A stretch of DNA of 44,448 bases from an uncultured SAR86 cluster bacterium (GTDB lineage: Bacteria > Pseudomonadota > Gammaproteobacteria > Magnimaribacterales > Magnimaribacteraceae): positions 1 to 44,448 of the forward strand of contig CACJMO010000008.1 of the NCBI GenBank assembly GCA_902594545.1, in the 5' to 3' direction. The position numbers and the translations under genes were made by a program. Under the pieces are notes generated by a model, which ran no database searches, had not been told where the DNA came from, and saw only the letters and a program-made list of their open reading frames with translations. Shown in pieces: positions 43,666-44,448 of the stretch (positions within the stretch are counted from its first letter, which is position 1; every line of letters begins with the position of its first letter).

Positions 43666-43736
43666 GAATGGTCTCCCGAGATTATTGGTTTAGATTTTTT
43701 AAAAATCATCATTTTTAAGTATTTTGAATTCTTATT

Positions 43737-43753
43737 GTGGCATTTTTGTTACA
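43737..43753 (-). promoter_or_regulatory. Candidate Pho box before the DUF47-pit unit
   Basis: On the minus strand TGTAAC and TGCCAC are spaced by five A, an 11-base repeat close to the PhoB pattern TGTCAT-N5-TGTCAC. It lies about 72 bases before the DUF47 ATG. Four or five mismatches in 12 positions make it tentative. Confidence 0.3.
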
Positions 43754-43787
43754 AATTAAAGAATGATTTGTTAATTGAGGTCACTCT

Positions 43788-44448
43788 TTAAAATTTATAT
43801 TCAAATCCTATTCCTGTTATTTCTTTTTCTTTAGATATATTGTCCCCGCTTAAATCTGTAAAGAAGAAGAAGGCTTTAGCTTTATTGCTTAACTTATAGT
43901 CATAACCAAAAGAAAATTGTTTTCCTGAATCTAATTTCATATCGGACTCTGCCTGTTGAAATTTAAGTGTTCCTTTATCACCTACCTTCTGGGAAAAACT
44001 AATAACATAACCGTCTTCTTCTACTCCTGTAGATAATTTTTCACTATCCTGCAACATAATTCCTAATTTACTTCGGTTGAATGGAATTTGAAGTGTCAAT
44101 CTTGTTGAGTCGTAGCCCTTAAGTTCAGAATCAAAGGCCAAGGCAATATAAAAATTTTCTGAGTCGTAACTGAAAGAGGTTGAAGTTGAGTCACCTATGC
44201 TGTCATCACCGAGCCCTTCTGTGCCTTTTATTACATTAAATGTTGCAGAAAAGCCGTTAATCTCTGGAGTTGTATATCCTATGAGGTCGCTCATCCTGTT
44301 CTCCCCTTGCAATATATTTTTAATATCACCTGCAAGGTCATTAAAAAGATCTATTTTCATTTGTGATTTTTTTGTGGCTGTATCGTGCTTACCAAGGAAA
44401 ATAGTACCCATAGATCCTTTTAAACCCACAAAACTATTTCTTTGTTTA
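43788..44448 (-). CDS. Outer-membrane porin (3' part; runs off right edge)
   Basis: The C-terminal 219 residues of a porin; the 5' end lies beyond the window. The visible part opens with RNSFVGLKGSMGTIFLGKHD, the strand-and-loop segment found near the N-terminal third of Gram-negative trimeric porins. The remainder alternates amphipathic strands and ends IGFEYKF with the terminal Phe needed for BAM recognition. It precedes the DUF47-pit unit by 122 bases, so a phosphate-related role is possible but unproven. Confidence 0.88.
   Translation of the reverse strand, partial: KQRNSFVGLKGSMGTIFLGKHDTATKKSQMKIDLFNDLAGDIKNILQGENRMSDLIGYTTPEINGFSATFNVIKGTEGLGDDSIGDSTSTSFSYDSENFYIALAFDSELKGYDSTRLTLQIPFNRSKLGIMLQDSEKLSTGVEEDGYVISFSQKVGDKGTLKFQQAESDMKLDSGKQFSFGYDYKLSNKAKAFFFFTDLSGDNISKEKEITGIGFEYKF

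Noticed and set aside
43699-43718. A/T-only inverted repeat TTAAAAAT/ATTTTTAA as a terminator after the porin
   Set aside because: No GC pairs in the stem and no clear T-run; likely chance in AT-rich DNA.
1-44448. tRNA genes, CRISPR arrays, insertion sequences, prophage or att sites
   Set aside because: Scanned by eye for T-loop sequences, regularly spaced repeats, transposase or integrase motifs and flanking direct repeats; none found.

Overview
The window reads as a contiguous piece of a streamlined, AT-rich marine gammaproteobacterial chromosome. The gene order rne / rluC-yceD-rpmF-fabD-fabG-acpP-fabF-mltG-tmk-holB is the gammaproteobacterial one. Very short or negative intergenic distances, a Na+-dependent transporter set (AGCS, NhaD-like, BCCT, PiT) and many stand-alone dehydrogenases fit an open-ocean heterotroph. 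A SAR86-like lineage is my best guess; this is inference from gene content and style, not a database match. I see no rRNA, tRNA, insertion sequence, prophage or CRISPR array. No gene-free stretch exceeds 300 bases; the longest is the 230-base rne leader (12423-12652).

Layout. 1-1556: 5' part of a large surface protein with a lipobox-like Cys followed by poly-Gly and cadherin-like repeats (minus). 1655-3516: glutaredoxin coupled to an AGCS symporter with a large inserted loop. 3555-5046: membrane protein and an epoxide-hydrolase-like protein (plus). 5023-12422: fatty-acid/ribosome/cell-wall/replication cluster (minus) lacking plsX, fabH and pabC. 12653-14800: RNase E, cysteine-free and without the Zn-link. 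14797-15630: NudC. 15689-18464: NhaD-like antiporter, DusA, TerB-like. 18461-19974: Mrp/ApbC ATPase and MlaA. 20035-23058: methionyl-tRNA synthetase split into catalytic and tRNA-binding genes, then a ferredoxin-NADP reductase-like flavoprotein. 23048-24271: ArgG. 24368-26853: BCCT transporter and homocysteine methyltransferase. 26855-32311: seven-gene minus-strand run SDR, DUF1295, Zn-ADH, TauE-like, quinone-reductase-like, PdxJ, monothiol glutaredoxin. 32319-32899: Hsp20 with a sigma32-type promoter, a ROSE-like RNA thermometer and a strong terminator. 32882-33400: two small divergent hypothetical genes. 33390-39788: six-gene run MFS, class III aminotransferase, alpha/beta hydrolase, MoxR ATPase, VWA protein, exported methyltransferase-like protein, divergent from a TetR regulator (39848-40408). 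40405-41644: SRAP protein and aquaporin. 41713-43665: PhoU-like DUF47 protein and PiT phosphate transporter. 43788-44448: 3' part of a porin.

How the parts work together. Most of the window is housekeeping. The accessory-looking parts are the TetR/MFS/aminotransferase/MoxR-VWA unit, the dehydrogenase-TauE-PdxJ run, the BCCT-methyltransferase pair and the porin/DUF47/Pit phosphate block. Of eight convergent gene junctions six overlap, one has a one-base gap, and only the Hsp20 one carries a recognisable intrinsic terminator. The best new-looking signals are the compact thermometer before hsp20, the split MetRS, the RNase E without its zinc link, and the TetR-divergent MoxR/VWA unit.
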